DNA of 64,000 bases from Mucilaginibacter rubeus (GCF_014643835.1 NZ_BMKD01000005.1:124001-188000); one strand, 5' to 3'. Shown: positions 1-9,277, counted from the first letter of the stretch. The notes: a model not told the origin generated them from the letters alone. Numbers and translations: made by a program.

Positions 1-269
1 GCTTCCCTCGTAAAACCAGTCTTGGCATTATTAAAATTTGCAGCAGTTGATTCAACAACTTGTATATACAACTTATCATTTTTTTGATAGCGGGCCAACT
101 CTTTTATATACTGATAATCTTTAGGTATCTGCATATAAACCTTAGTTCCGGTTATTCTTACAAGCTTACCGGACTTAACTGTATGTATTTGATTGGGAAA
201 TTCACTCTCAGTTTGAGCAAATGAATTAACTGCAAAAAGGGTAAGGATCAGGCTAAAGAATATTTTCAT
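1..269 (-). CDS. Secreted hypothetical protein (3' end outside window)
   Basis: Reading leftwards from the ATG at 269, about 89 codons are open to the window edge, so the C-terminus is missing. The N-terminus (MKIFFSLILTLFAVNSFAQ) is a clear Sec signal peptide with a likely cleavage after the FAQ that is typical of Bacteroidota. The mature part begins TESEFPNQIHTVKSGKLVRI and continues with a stretch rich in beta-type residues. I do not recognise the family; it is a periplasmic or secreted protein of unknown role. The next gene on the same strand, a permease, ends 250 bases upstream, with a palindromic repeat in between, so co-transcription is doubtful. Confidence 0.75.
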   Translation of the reverse strand, partial: MKIFFSLILTLFAVNSFAQTESEFPNQIHTVKSGKLVRITGTKVYMQIPKDYQYIKELARYQKNDKLYIQVVESTAANFNNAKTGFTRE

Positions 270-416
270 AAAAACGCCATGTTGGAATAGCGCTTTAAAA
301 TTAAAGCAAAATATCAAGAGCAAAAAATATTTAATAAGTGGAGTGCCCAACAGTCCAAAGGATCAAGAGGAATGGCTTTAGAGTGGTTGGTGGAATTGTT
401 TTAAGTTTCAAAGTAA

Positions 417-499
417 AGACGCGTCACATGCGTCTCCCATGAGGACAGATAAGCAATCAACGCAAAACCAGTCATTCGGGAAACGCATGTGACGAGTCT
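417..499. repeat. Imperfect palindrome, 22-nt arms
   Basis: Arms at 417-438 and 478-499 are reverse complements at 20 of 22 positions; the core CGTCACATGCG is exact. The 39-nt loop has no open frame of note. It sits between two leftward genes. There is no T-run, so it is not an obvious terminator. It looks like a dispersed intergenic palindrome. Confidence 0.7.
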
Positions 500-519
500 C
501 TACCAATTTGAACCAACTA

Positions 520-2880
520 TTATTCCCTCCGCAAACTATCAACCGGGTTAGCCAACGCGGCCTTAACCGATTGAAAACTGATAGTGATAAAAGCGATCAA
601 TACAGCAATCACAGCAGCTAATACAAAGGCTGTCCAGCTTATGACGACTCGGTAAGCAAATGCATCAAGCCAGTGGCTCATAGCCAGCCAGGCAATCGGG
701 AAAGCCACAACGATAGCAATAAGCACCAGCTTAATAAAATCTTTTGCTAAGAGGGCAACAACATTTGTTACGGTGGCACCCAAAACTTTCCGCACACCAA
801 TTTCGCGGGTACGTAACTGAGCGGTGTAAGCTGCCAAACCAAGCAGGCCAAGGCAGGAGATTAAAATAGCTATCCCCGCAAAATAGTTAAACAATGTACC
901 TTCCCGCTGTTCGCCCTGGTAAAGCTTGTTGAATATGTCATCCAGGAAAGTGTAACCAAACGGAAACTGCCCATTGTATTGTTTAAACTCTTTTTCGGCA
1001 GCTGCTATGGCTTTTGGCGCACCATCGCCGGTTGTTTTAATATACAGTGAAGCATACGTATCCGGGGCGTAGAAAAACACCATCGGCCCAATTTTTTCAC
1101 GCATACTTGCAAAGTGAAAATCCTTTACCACGCCTATGATAGTTCCTTCGGTTTTACGCAACCTGAAACGTTTGCCTATCGGGTCTTTCATACCTAACTC
1201 CTTAATTGCAGCCTCATTCAGGATATAATGAGCCGAATCACTCACCGAGCCATCAAAACCGCGACCTGCAGCCATTTTTATCTTGAAAAAAGAAATAAAA
1301 TCTTTATCAATTCCCTGGGGATGTACAATAAACGTTTGACCGGTGGCTTTACCATCCCAATCGTTATCGCCGGAAATACCACCATTATTAACAATATTGC
1401 CGCTTGAACGCGTTACGGCTTCAACCCCCGGTTGTTTCAAAAGTTCGGCTTTAACAGCATCATAATGATCTTTCATATCGCGCATCCAAAAAGCAAACAC
1501 ATGACTTTTATCATAGCCTAAATTTTTAGACCGGATGTAATTAAGCTGGCTGGTGATCACAATGGTACTGATGATCAATATTACTGAAAAGGTAAACTGC
1601 ACCACTACCAGGATCTTACGGAAAAGCACATCTCCAATACCATTGGATATTTTACCCTTAAGTGCTTTTAATGGTTCAAAAGATGAAAGCAGTAGCGCCG
1701 GGTAAATACTGGACAATACAAGGGTAGCAGTGATGGTACCCGCAATAACCAACCAGATATGGTAGTTGGAAAGATTAAATACCAGTTGCTTACCCGCAAT
1801 TTCATTAAATACAGGAATTACGTTATAAATTACCAACACTGCTAAAACCGACGAAAGGATAAACAGCAAAGCTGTTTCTACCACAAACTGCATAAACAAT
1901 TGTGTTTTTGCCGCGCCGATGATCTTTCGCATGCTTATTTCCTTGGCGCGCAGCATGGCCCGCGCGGTTGAAAGGTTAACATAGTTGATACAGGCAATCA
2001 CTAATATTACTAAGGCGATAATGATAAAGATATGTACAGTGCTGATCCCCCGGTCGGTGCCGTCCGCATTATAAAGATGCATTTTAGTTGCGGGCAGCAA
2101 GAGGTAATCGGCATCGGTATCTTCAGGCTTCCGTTTCAGGTGAACTTTATTCAAATCGGCCGATAGCTTTTTTAAAGAAGTGCCCGGTTTCAACAACAAA
2201 TAGGTTTCATAAGCGTAATTGCTGAAATCATGGTTCAGATCAACCTTATTGTTGGTAAACATATATTTGATATGATAGCTCATGGACATGATCATATCAT
2301 AATTAATGCTTGAGTTAAGCGGGAAATCATCAATAACGCCCGATACAGTAAAATTCTCTTTATTATCGGCCACAATAACTTTTCCTAAAGCATCTTCATT
2401 ACCGAAATATTTTTTTGCCGTTCTTTTTGTAATCACTACGGAATTATCGTTCGTAAAAGGCTTTGCCTTGTTACCTTCAATCAGCGGAAAATCAAAAACA
2501 GTAAACAGGGAGGGATCAGCAAAGCCTACCGCCTGCTCGTTAAAAATTTTATCCTGGTATTTAAATAATGAGAAAAACCAGTTATTGGTTATGCGCACCT
2601 GATCTTGCACAACGGGCAGTTCCTGTTTAGCCAGCGGCCCCATCGGTGCCACTGTTGTTTGCCAGATCTGCTTGCTGGCCCCTGTACCGCCAAAAAGCTC
2701 TACCCGGTAAATATTTGATGCGTTTTTATGAAAGCTATCAAAGCTAAATTCGTCCTGCACCCAAAGCAGGATCAGGATCCCAATGGCGAGGCCCAGGGTT
2801 AACCCGGCAATATTGATCACCGAATAAAACTTATTGCGGACAAGGTTCCGCCAGGCGGTTTTGATATAGTTCTTCAGCAT
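520..2880 (-). CDS. MacB/FtsX-like ABC transporter permease, no cognate ATPase nearby
   Basis: 786 residues with the layout of the large Bacteroidota 'ABC transporter permease' family. A first membrane helix lies at about 20-42, followed by a MacB-type periplasmic domain (about 50-270) and an FtsX block of three helices (about 282-400) containing the loop ISMRKIIGA. A second periplasmic part follows, then a closing FtsX block (about 665-780) containing TREIGVRKVLGA. MacB-type permeases transmit ATP hydrolysis to periplasmic machinery for efflux or lipoprotein handling; the substrate here is unknown. No ATP-binding subunit lies in the window. The neighbouring gene (3023-5389) is a paralogue in the same orientation, 142 bp upstream, and both share a motif about 100 bp before the start. 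Confidence 0.9.
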   Translation of the reverse strand: MLKNYIKTAWRNLVRNKFYSVINIAGLTLGLAIGILILLWVQDEFSFDSFHKNASNIYRVELFGGTGASKQIWQTTVAPMGPLAKQELPVVQDQVRITNNWFFSLFKYQDKIFNEQAVGFADPSLFTVFDFPLIEGNKAKPFTNDNSVVITKRTAKKYFGNEDALGKVIVADNKENFTVSGVIDDFPLNSSINYDMIMSMSYHIKYMFTNNKVDLNHDFSNYAYETYLLLKPGTSLKKLSADLNKVHLKRKPEDTDADYLLLPATKMHLYNADGTDRGISTVHIFIIIALVILVIACINYVNLSTARAMLRAKEISMRKIIGAAKTQLFMQFVVETALLFILSSVLAVLVIYNVIPVFNEIAGKQLVFNLSNYHIWLVIAGTITATLVLSSIYPALLLSSFEPLKALKGKISNGIGDVLFRKILVVVQFTFSVILIISTIVITSQLNYIRSKNLGYDKSHVFAFWMRDMKDHYDAVKAELLKQPGVEAVTRSSGNIVNNGGISGDNDWDGKATGQTFIVHPQGIDKDFISFFKIKMAAGRGFDGSVSDSAHYILNEAAIKELGMKDPIGKRFRLRKTEGTIIGVVKDFHFASMREKIGPMVFFYAPDTYASLYIKTTGDGAPKAIAAAEKEFKQYNGQFPFGYTFLDDIFNKLYQGEQREGTLFNYFAGIAILISCLGLLGLAAYTAQLRTREIGVRKVLGATVTNVVALLAKDFIKLVLIAIVVAFPIAWLAMSHWLDAFAYRVVISWTAFVLAAVIAVLIAFITISFQSVKAALANPVDSLRRE

Positions 2881-2910
2881 AAAAATCCGTTTTATTTAAT
2901 TGTGTGGCAT

Positions 2911-2924
2911 GCAAAACAGTGCCA
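2911..2924 (-). promoter_or_regulatory. Possible sigma-54-like -24/-12 element (imperfect)
   Basis: On the minus strand this reads TGGCACTGTTTTGC, ending 31 bases before the permease start. It resembles the sigma-54 consensus TGGCACG-N4-TTGC, but the GG and GC are 9 nt apart instead of 10. Normal sigma-54 promoters do not tolerate that well, so this is only a candidate. Confidence 0.25.
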
Positions 2925-2975
2925 ATATCACAAATAGCTACATGTCAACAACTTAAATGAAAGCAACAGCACATT

Positions 2976-3004
2976 ATCGTTCGGATACGGACAATTGGGT
3001 GTTC
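2976..3004 (-). promoter_or_regulatory. Shared upstream motif of the permease pair, copy 1
   Basis: The plus strand reads ATCGTTCGGATACG, 7 variable bases, then GGGTGT. The same 14-mer, spacer length and GGGTGT recur at 5501, and both copies lie about 100 bp upstream of a permease start (96 and 112 bp). A half-palindrome CGTTCG/CGGACA is visible. It is a probable activator or repressor site. Confidence 0.55.
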
Positions 3005-3022
3005 ATTTATGTAACGCAAGCA

Positions 3023-5389
3023 TCACTCAGTTTTTAAGCTCTTAATAGGGTTCACGGTTGCGGCTTTGATAGATTCATAGCTAACCGTAAGCCAGGCTAT
3101 ACCCAAAGCTGACCCCGATGCCACCAAGAATATCAGCCAGCTAACATTAATATGATAAGCAAATCCAGCCAGCCAGGTATTTGCCGCGTACCACGCAACC
3201 GGTAATGCTATACAGATAGCTATCAGGATCAACCTGGTAATTCCGGATGATAATAAATAAACCAGGTTAAATACCGATGCGCCCAATACCTTGCGTACGC
3301 CTATTTCCCTGGTACGCTGTTCGGCAATAAACGCCGATAAACCGTATAAACCAAGACATGAAATAAAAATGCCTATTGCCGCAAATAGTTTAAAAATATT
3401 ACCCATCTGCTGCTCTCCATGGTAAAGGCTTGCCATTTGCTGGTCAACAAAATTGAAGCTGAAAGGATAAGCAGGACTAATTTCTTTACTCATTTTCTCC
3501 AGAGCCTTTATAGTTGCAAAGGTTGCTCCGGGCTTAGTTCGTATAACCACATTACCGCCACCACCTGTTAAAGCAATGATCAGGGGTTCAATGGCCGACT
3601 GGGCAGGTTTGAAATTAAAGTCTTTAACCACACCAATAATAACACTGGGTTTATTGTGCAATGTCATCGGTTTGCCAATGGCTGCCGCAGGATCAGTAAA
3701 GCCCATCAAGCTCAATAGTTTTTGGTTAATGACACAATTATCTGAATCGGTTTTAATTGATTCGGAAAAGAAACGGCCTGCCAGTAATTTCAATCCGAAT
3801 AGATGGGCAAAATTCTCACTTACATATAACCCGGGTGTCGGGTTACCAAGTGTTTTGGGATCTTTGCCCGGCCATGAAACGTTTGCGCCAGATCCTACAT
3901 CGATAGGAAGCTCGCTGGTAATGGTAAAATCACTGGTAAGCTGATCCTGTTTCAACTCGTTTCGCAATAAAGCCTCTTTATTAGCCATATCGCCATTTAT
4001 ATCCATATACAAAAGGCTGGATTTATTAAAGCCGGGGTTCCTTTCTCTTACAAACTTAAGTTGCTGGTAAATAACCACCGTACCTATCAGCAACACCACC
4101 GAAACCACAAACTGGGTAACCACCAAAGCGTGGCGAAAAATTAAATTACCACCCATTGATTTCACATTCCCCTTAAGCACTTTAACAGGGTTGAAACCGG
4201 ATAAAAACAACGCCGGGTAACTGCCCGATATCACCCCGGTTACCAAGGCAATACACAGCAAACTAAGCCAGAGCTTCGCATCACCGAAATTAACTGCGAG
4301 TTGCTTACCAACTAACTGATTAAACTGTGGCAGAACTAAAATCACTATCCAAAGTGCCAGCAACAACGATAAAAAAGCAATGAACACGGCTTCACTTAAA
4401 AACTGGAATATCAATTGAAACCTTTGCGCTCCGGCTACTTTACGCAAACCAATTTCCTTAGCCCTTCGGGCCGAACGCGCAGTAGCCAGGTTCATGAAAT
4501 TGATACAGGCAACGGCAAGTATTAAAATAGCTACAACAAAAAACATTTTTAGGTACAGCGCATTACCGTGTCCGGGTAAATCCATCTCTATCGCCGGGGC
4601 CATGTGAATTTGGGTAACGGGTTGAAGATGGAACGCGCTTTTCATTTGCGGTTCGTATTTATGATAGATCTGAAAAATCTGACTTTCCAATTTTTTTAAA
4701 TTGGCAGGGCTTGGGTCAAAATTTTCATCTAACTGAAGATAAGTATGAAAATACGGCGCTTCCCATTGATATTTTTCAACCTTTGGGTTAGTTCTGTACA
4801 ATGCTGCTGTTGGCATTACAAAATCAAATTGCATGTGCGAGTTAGCAGGGATGTTGGCTAAAACCCCGGTCACTATTACGTTTTCACTATGGTCTTTCTT
4901 TAAAAACCTACCAACGGGATTTTGATCGCCAAAATATTTCGCGGCTGTTGCTTCTGTTATTAAAACGCCATCTATTTGCTTTAGAGCTTCTGCACGATCA
5001 CCTTTTACAAGCGGAAATGAAAATACATCCAGGAAATTAGGATCGGCATAAATTACTTTGTCTTCTATAAACCTTTTATCGTTGGCTTCAAACAGGTAAC
5101 TCTTCGGGCTGATGCGCACCGCATTTCTAACAACCGGCAATTGTGATTTTACGGATGCGGCCATTGCGGTAGGGGTACCGGCCACAGTTAAACCATCAAC
5201 ATCCCAGTTTATACGGTATAATTGCCCTGCATTTTTATGGAACTGATCATAACTTGTTTCGTTTTGTACCCAAAGCAATATCAGGATACTTGCTGCAAGG
5301 CCAACAGCTAAACCTGATATATTAATAATAGAATAAGCTTTATCCTTAATTAAATTGCGGTAGGCAAGTTTAAAGTAAGTTCTGATCAT
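3023..5389 (-). CDS. MacB/FtsX-like ABC transporter permease (paralogue)
   Basis: 788 residues, same architecture as the gene at 520-2880. One N-terminal helix (about 22-44) and a MacB periplasmic domain come first. An FtsX block (about 280-410) contains EIGLRKVAGA; a second periplasmic region follows. The C-terminal FtsX block (about 670-780) contains TREIGVRKVLGA. The two proteins align over their full length by eye but are clearly diverged, so this is an old tandem duplication. It is probably an inner-membrane mechanotransmission permease of unknown substrate; no ATPase is encoded beside it. Start chosen at the ATG at 5389, which gives the usual short cytoplasmic lead MIRTYFKLAYRNL before the first helix. 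Confidence 0.9.
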   Translation of the reverse strand: MIRTYFKLAYRNLIKDKAYSIINISGLAVGLAASILILLWVQNETSYDQFHKNAGQLYRINWDVDGLTVAGTPTAMAASVKSQLPVVRNAVRISPKSYLFEANDKRFIEDKVIYADPNFLDVFSFPLVKGDRAEALKQIDGVLITEATAAKYFGDQNPVGRFLKKDHSENVIVTGVLANIPANSHMQFDFVMPTAALYRTNPKVEKYQWEAPYFHTYLQLDENFDPSPANLKKLESQIFQIYHKYEPQMKSAFHLQPVTQIHMAPAIEMDLPGHGNALYLKMFFVVAILILAVACINFMNLATARSARRAKEIGLRKVAGAQRFQLIFQFLSEAVFIAFLSLLLALWIVILVLPQFNQLVGKQLAVNFGDAKLWLSLLCIALVTGVISGSYPALFLSGFNPVKVLKGNVKSMGGNLIFRHALVVTQFVVSVVLLIGTVVIYQQLKFVRERNPGFNKSSLLYMDINGDMANKEALLRNELKQDQLTSDFTITSELPIDVGSGANVSWPGKDPKTLGNPTPGLYVSENFAHLFGLKLLAGRFFSESIKTDSDNCVINQKLLSLMGFTDPAAAIGKPMTLHNKPSVIIGVVKDFNFKPAQSAIEPLIIALTGGGGNVVIRTKPGATFATIKALEKMSKEISPAYPFSFNFVDQQMASLYHGEQQMGNIFKLFAAIGIFISCLGLYGLSAFIAEQRTREIGVRKVLGASVFNLVYLLSSGITRLILIAICIALPVAWYAANTWLAGFAYHINVSWLIFLVASGSALGIAWLTVSYESIKAATVNPIKSLKTE

Positions 5390-5436
5390 GATTACAAAGG
5401 CTAAAGGTTACTAACGAAGATCTGGGGTTTTGTGTC

Positions 5437-5452
5437 TTCAAAATTCGAGCCA
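5437..5452 (-). promoter_or_regulatory. Possible sigma-54-like element
   Basis: The minus strand reads TGGCTCGAATTTTGAA, 48 bases before the permease start. The GG to -12 spacing fits sigma-54, but the -12 is TTGA rather than TTGC. Together with the equivalent position upstream of the sister gene it is suggestive only. Confidence 0.25.
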
Positions 5453-5500
5453 TGATATAAACCATTAATAATCAATTTATTAAAAACATAGACAGATAAT

Positions 5501-5530
5501 ATCGTTCGGATACGTTACAACGGGTGTACG
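5501..5530 (-). promoter_or_regulatory. Shared upstream motif of the permease pair, copy 2
   Basis: The plus strand reads ATCGTTCGGATACG, 7 variable bases, then GGGTGT: identical in core, spacer length and approximate distance from the start to the copy at 2976. Surrounding spacer sequence is not conserved, which argues for selection on the site rather than recent duplication. Confidence 0.55.
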
Positions 5531-5595
5531 AATTTAAAATTCCGCATCAGATGAAATAGCTCAGGAAAATTGAAACGCGGGCACCCGGAGGGCAA

Positions 5596-5871
5596 TCAAC
5601 CTTCAAAAACAGGAGTTATCATGTTGTGATTAACCAGGATCCGCATCAGCATCTCAACCGAAAAATCGCGCGTTATATCAATACTGATAAAATCTGTTTC
5701 TCCATTTTTCACCTCGCATGCATCGCGGTCAAAATACAATACCAATCCGCGCATGCTGCCCGAAATAATAACGATCCGCTCATTATTAATAAGCTTAAAA
5801 CTATTGCGGGTGCGCTTAAAAAAGCTGCAAAGGTTTTTAATATGCCGATAGGTAAGTAATGAAATGATCAT
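5596..5871 (-). CDS. Hypothetical protein, 91 aa
   Basis: A small frame starting 4 bases after the stop of the SDR gene on the same strand, so it is likely the last gene of that operon. The C-terminal half (IVIISGSMRGLVLYFDRDACEV, then ITRDFSVEMLMRILVNHNM) reads like a compact alpha/beta protein. The first 25 residues are less convincing, and a later start is possible. No signal peptide or known motif. I do not recognise it. The tight spacing is the main reason to accept it. Confidence 0.5.
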   Translation of the reverse strand: MIISLLTYRHIKNLCSFFKRTRNSFKLINNERIVIISGSMRGLVLYFDRDACEVKNGETDFISIDITRDFSVEMLMRILVNHNMITPVFEG

Positions 5872-5875
5872 GCTG

Positions 5876-6667
5876 TCAGCTTTTAATAATGGTGGCCAGT
5901 CGCTGCCTTATAATGATTTCTTTAACACCGGCAGGCAGCAAACTGTTTAATAAAACAAGCATCCGGTTTACCACACCCGGGATGATCTCTTTTTTCCCTT
6001 TCAGCAAACCATCCACCGCTATACGTGCTACGTGCCCGGGCTCCATAATGGTTGCCTTTGATATGCCTTTGAGTTTATTATTCATTACCAGCAACTCGGG
6101 CTTGGTATTGATCCCTCCAGGACTAAGCAAGCTGATCTTCACATTTGAGCCATGAAGTTCCAGCTGCAAACATTTGGTAAAATACCTGATAAATGATTTG
6201 GTAGCACCGTAAACCTGCTTTTTAGGCACCACAAACAAGCCGCCCAAACTCCCTACATTCAATATATAAGAGGTAGCAGAGACATCGGCCTGGGCCAGGA
6301 ACAAGCGTGTAAGCAGTACAGGTGTAATCACGTTCAGTTCAATTTGCTTTTTATAAAACCCAATGTTCAAATCTTCAAACCACGACCAGTTACCTAAACC
6401 CGCATTATTGATGAGCAGGTGGGCCGTAATTTGCTCATCACTAAGGTAATTAAAAATTGCAGGGTAACTTTCGGCAAGTGTTAAATCAATTTCCAAATAA
6501 TTCACTTTAACCTCAAAGTTTTTACGGATAAAGGATGCCAGCTCAGGCAATCCGGTAGCTGGCAATGATACCAGTACCAGGTTTATTTGCCGCGACGCCA
6601 GTTCAATGGCAAACGATTTACCCAACCCTTCGCTGGCTCCGGTTATAATGGCTGTCTGATCTATCAT
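5876..6667 (-). CDS. Short-chain dehydrogenase/reductase (SDR)
   Basis: 263 residues with all classical SDR landmarks. The cofactor motif TGASEGLG is at 9-16, NNAG at 87-90, the catalytic Ser at 140, and the YxxxK pair at Tyr153/Lys157. It is an NAD(P)-dependent oxidoreductase acting on an unknown alcohol or ketone. The closing GXNT-type segment (SLLSPGGINT) is typical of ketoreductase-like SDRs of the YqjQ/DltE type. It lies 3 bases downstream of an NAD-dependent epimerase and 4 bases upstream of a small hypothetical gene, all on one strand, so one transcript is expected. The pairing suggests modification of a lipid or sterol-like substrate, but nothing here identifies it. Confidence 0.9.
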   Translation of the reverse strand: MIDQTAIITGASEGLGKSFAIELASRQINLVLVSLPATGLPELASFIRKNFEVKVNYLEIDLTLAESYPAIFNYLSDEQITAHLLINNAGLGNWSWFEDLNIGFYKKQIELNVITPVLLTRLFLAQADVSATSYILNVGSLGGLFVVPKKQVYGATKSFIRYFTKCLQLELHGSNVKISLLSPGGINTKPELLVMNNKLKGISKATIMEPGHVARIAVDGLLKGKKEIIPGVVNRMLVLLNSLLPAGVKEIIIRQRLATIIKS

Positions 6668-6670
6668 GCT

Positions 6671-7654
6671 TCAGGCTTGTTGAAGGTAATTAATGGTTTT
6701 ATGCATCCCCTCTGTAAAAGGGGTTATCCGGTAACCAAGCTGCGTTATGGCTTTATTGCTGCTGTATTTTTGATCATACTTTAAACGTTCGGCAAACTCA
6801 GGCAAAAAGAAAGGGCGCAGCCCGGTAAGCTGTGATTTAAGCTTTTCAAAATGGCTATAAAATTCAATAGTCTTTAACGGCAGATGAATGAGACGATGTT
6901 GTTTACCTGATACCTGATGTACTGTTTTGAAAAAATCATTAAAACTAATATCCTCTCCGCCTAAAATATAGCGTTCGCCGCTGGTTCCATTATTCATAGC
7001 CGCCAAATGTCCATCAACCACATCGGTTAAAAAAGCATAATTGGCTACCTGTTCGCCATTGCCAGGAATAAAATGCCATTTGCCGCGTAAATAGGCCGAA
7101 ACCATTTTACCTACTGTATTACTTTCGGTAACAGGCCCTTCGCCATATACGCGTGATGGATTTACTGTAACGATGTAAATCCCTCCCTGCTTTGCAAAAT
7201 TTTGCACTTCAAGCTCGGCCAGGTATTTGGTACGCTCGTAAGCAATGGGGAAACCAGCTATTCTTGGATCATTCTCGCTCATGGGATGTTTTACTGTTGG
7301 GCCCCAAACACCGCAGGTTGAGGTGTAAACTATTTTCTGTACACCGGCACCTGCCGCAACTTCAAGCACGTTACGGGTACCAACAACATTGGTTTCATGG
7401 TAATCATCGGGGTTACGGCACCACATTTTGGCCATGGCGGCTGTATGATACACCTGCTGGCAGCCCTGCATTGCCCTGCCCAGGCTTTGCCGGTACAGGA
7501 TATTGCCGGTAACCGGTTCGATATTTTTATGCTCTATTAAATAAGGGTGATCGGTATTACGGCATAAGGCTTTAACATCATAGCCCTGCATAGCCAGCGA
7601 TAACGTGAGCTGCCTGCCAATAAACCCTGTTGCCCCGGTTACTAAAACTTTCAT
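6671..7654 (-). CDS. NAD-dependent epimerase/dehydratase (extended SDR)
   Basis: 327 residues. The Rossmann motif TGATGFIG is at 6-13, the catalytic Ser near 112, and Tyr139/Lys143 form the YxxxK motif. The region around PSRVYGEGP is a substrate-loop signature of extended SDRs. Family members act on nucleotide sugars, flavanone-like ketones or 3-beta-hydroxysteroid-like substrates; the sequence resembles the dihydroflavonol reductase/3-beta-HSD branch more than sugar epimerases. First gene of the leftward operon with the SDR at 5876. The ATG at 7654 gives the usual start directly before beta-strand 1. Confidence 0.88.
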   Translation of the reverse strand: MKVLVTGATGFIGRQLTLSLAMQGYDVKALCRNTDHPYLIEHKNIEPVTGNILYRQSLGRAMQGCQQVYHTAAMAKMWCRNPDDYHETNVVGTRNVLEVAAGAGVQKIVYTSTCGVWGPTVKHPMSENDPRIAGFPIAYERTKYLAELEVQNFAKQGGIYIVTVNPSRVYGEGPVTESNTVGKMVSAYLRGKWHFIPGNGEQVANYAFLTDVVDGHLAAMNNGTSGERYILGGEDISFNDFFKTVHQVSGKQHRLIHLPLKTIEFYSHFEKLKSQLTGLRPFFLPEFAERLKYDQKYSSNKAITQLGYRITPFTEGMHKTINYLQQA

Positions 7655-7784
7655 ACAGGTATTACAACCTCACTATTGTTTACCCCTATGTATGGAAAAG
7701 AATTTTTAAATCATTTTTAACCTATAGTTTTAATGCGGTAAATATTTAAATTTGGCTTATTACTTTTTAATAAGCCTTACCTAT

Positions 7785-8147
7785 ATGAACATGTACCAGG
7801 ACCCGCATAGTACGTTTGCCGGTTTTTCGCCGGAAGAGTTGGGATTTTTACAGCACGCCACCCCCGATCTTACAGAAAGCCAGAAAAAATATTTTTACAT
7901 GGTTTACAGCAATAAGCGCAAAAACTCGCAGGATATATTGTTGTTTACCTTGCTTGGTTTTGTAGGTTTTGCCGGCATTCAGCGCTTTGTATTAGGCCAG
8001 ATTGGGATGGGTATTGTTTATTTGCTAACAGTAGGCTTTTGCTGGATTGGCACTATTGTGGATTTGATCAACAATAAGTCGATAACTTTGGAGTATAATA
8101 AGAATATGGCTTATGAAAGCTACCAAATGGCTAAAATGAGCAGCTAA
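7785..8147 (+). CDS. TM2 domain membrane protein
   Basis: 120 residues from the ATG at 7785; an in-frame TTG at 7752 would add 11 residues, but the ATG is preferred. The N-terminal 45 residues are soluble. Then comes a TM2 domain: two helices (LLFTLLGFVGFAGIQRFVLGQ and GIVYLLTVGFCWIGTIVDLI) with the conserved G-x-x-R-F-x-L-G turn. TM2 proteins are small membrane proteins of unclear function, widespread in Bacteroidota. A good AT-rich -7-like sequence (TAAATTTG, 7747-7754) lies just upstream. Followed after 32 bases by the Nif3-like gene on the same strand. Confidence 0.85.
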   Translation: MNMYQDPHSTFAGFSPEELGFLQHATPDLTESQKKYFYMVYSNKRKNSQDILLFTLLGFVGFAGIQRFVLGQIGMGIVYLLTVGFCWIGTIVDLINNKSITLEYNKNMAYESYQMAKMSS

Positions 8148-8179
8148 ACAAAGCGGCTATTTATCTCTAAAAAAACTTA

Positions 8180-9277
8180 ATGAAACTATCTGCCCTAACC
8201 GCTTACCTTGAAAGCCTCGCACCGCTCAACTATCAGGAAGATTATGACAATTCTGGCCTGATAGTTGGCAACCCGGAGCAGGAGGTAAGCCAGGCCCTGA
8301 TCTCTCTTGACTGTACCGAAGCTGTGGTTGATGAGGCTATTGCTACCGGCTGCCAGGTGATCATATCGCACCACCCTATCGTTTTCAAGGGGTTAAAAAA
8401 ATTCAACGGCAAAACCTATGTGGAACGGGTAGTTGAAAAAGCTATTCGTAAAGGTATTGCCATATACGCTATTCACACCAATTTGGATAGCATCATGACC
8501 GGTGTTAATGCCCGTATCTGTGAAACTTTGGGTTTAAAAAACAGCCGAATACTGCTGCCCAAACATAACCTGATCAAAAAACTGGTTACTTACGTTCCGC
8601 TAAACCATGCCGACACTGTACGCGATGCTTTGTTTAATGCAGGAGCAGGCAACATTGGCAATTACAGCGAGGTTAGTTTTAATGCACAGGGAACAGGGAC
8701 ATTTAAAGGCAATGATGCCGCAACCCCTTATGTGGGCGAAATTGGCAAACGCCACAAGGAAGATGAGATCCGCATTGAAACGGTGTATCCGGCCAATTTG
8801 GAGAGCAAGATCCTGATGGCTTTGATCCTGGCCCATCCGTATGAAGAAGTTGCCTATGATCTTTACAATTTAACCAACCAGCACCAGCAGGTAGGCTCGG
8901 GTATGATAGGCGAGTTGGAAATGCCGCTTAATGAAGAAAGTTTCCTGCTTCATGTAAAGGATAAGATGCGCACGCATGTGATACGGCATACTAAATTATT
9001 GGGCAAACACGTTAAAAAAGTAGCTGTGTGCGGCGGTTCGGGGGGCTTTTTGCTAAAGCATGCCATAGCCGCAGGAGCCGACGTTTTTATCACGGCCGAT
9101 TACAAGTATCATGAGTTTTTTGATGCCGAAGGAAAGATAGTTATTGCAGATATCGGACACTTTGAGAGTGAACAATTTACGCAGCAATTATTGTATGAAA
9201 TAATTAGAAAAAAATTCCCTATCTTTGCCGTCCGTTTAACAGAAGTAAATACAAACCCCGTCAAATATTTTATTTAA
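8180..9277 (+). CDS. Nif3-like dinuclear metal centre protein (GTP cyclohydrolase I type 2-like)
   Basis: 365 residues, the length of the long NIF3/YqfO form, which has an extra PII-like domain inserted in the middle (about 130-230). Metal-site motifs are visible: HHPIVFKG near 70, IYAIHTNLDS near 95, and near the C-terminus TADYKYHEFFDAEG and IADIGHFESE. Family members form hexameric rings with a dinuclear metal site; some hydrolyse the GTP ring, but the physiological role is unsettled. Its stop codon overlaps the next start by one base (TAATG), so it is translationally coupled to the zinc-ribbon protein, an arrangement often seen in this phylum. Confidence 0.93.
   Translation: MKLSALTAYLESLAPLNYQEDYDNSGLIVGNPEQEVSQALISLDCTEAVVDEAIATGCQVIISHHPIVFKGLKKFNGKTYVERVVEKAIRKGIAIYAIHTNLDSIMTGVNARICETLGLKNSRILLPKHNLIKKLVTYVPLNHADTVRDALFNAGAGNIGNYSEVSFNAQGTGTFKGNDAATPYVGEIGKRHKEDEIRIETVYPANLESKILMALILAHPYEEVAYDLYNLTNQHQQVGSGMIGELEMPLNEESFLLHVKDKMRTHVIRHTKLLGKHVKKVAVCGGSGGFLLKHAIAAGADVFITADYKYHEFFDAEGKIVIADIGHFESEQFTQQLLYEIIRKKFPIFAVRLTEVNTNPVKYFI

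Noticed and set aside
2911-2924. Full sigma-54 promoter before the first permease
   Set aside because: The GG to GC spacing is 9 rather than 10, so I keep it only as a weak candidate, not as a promoter call.
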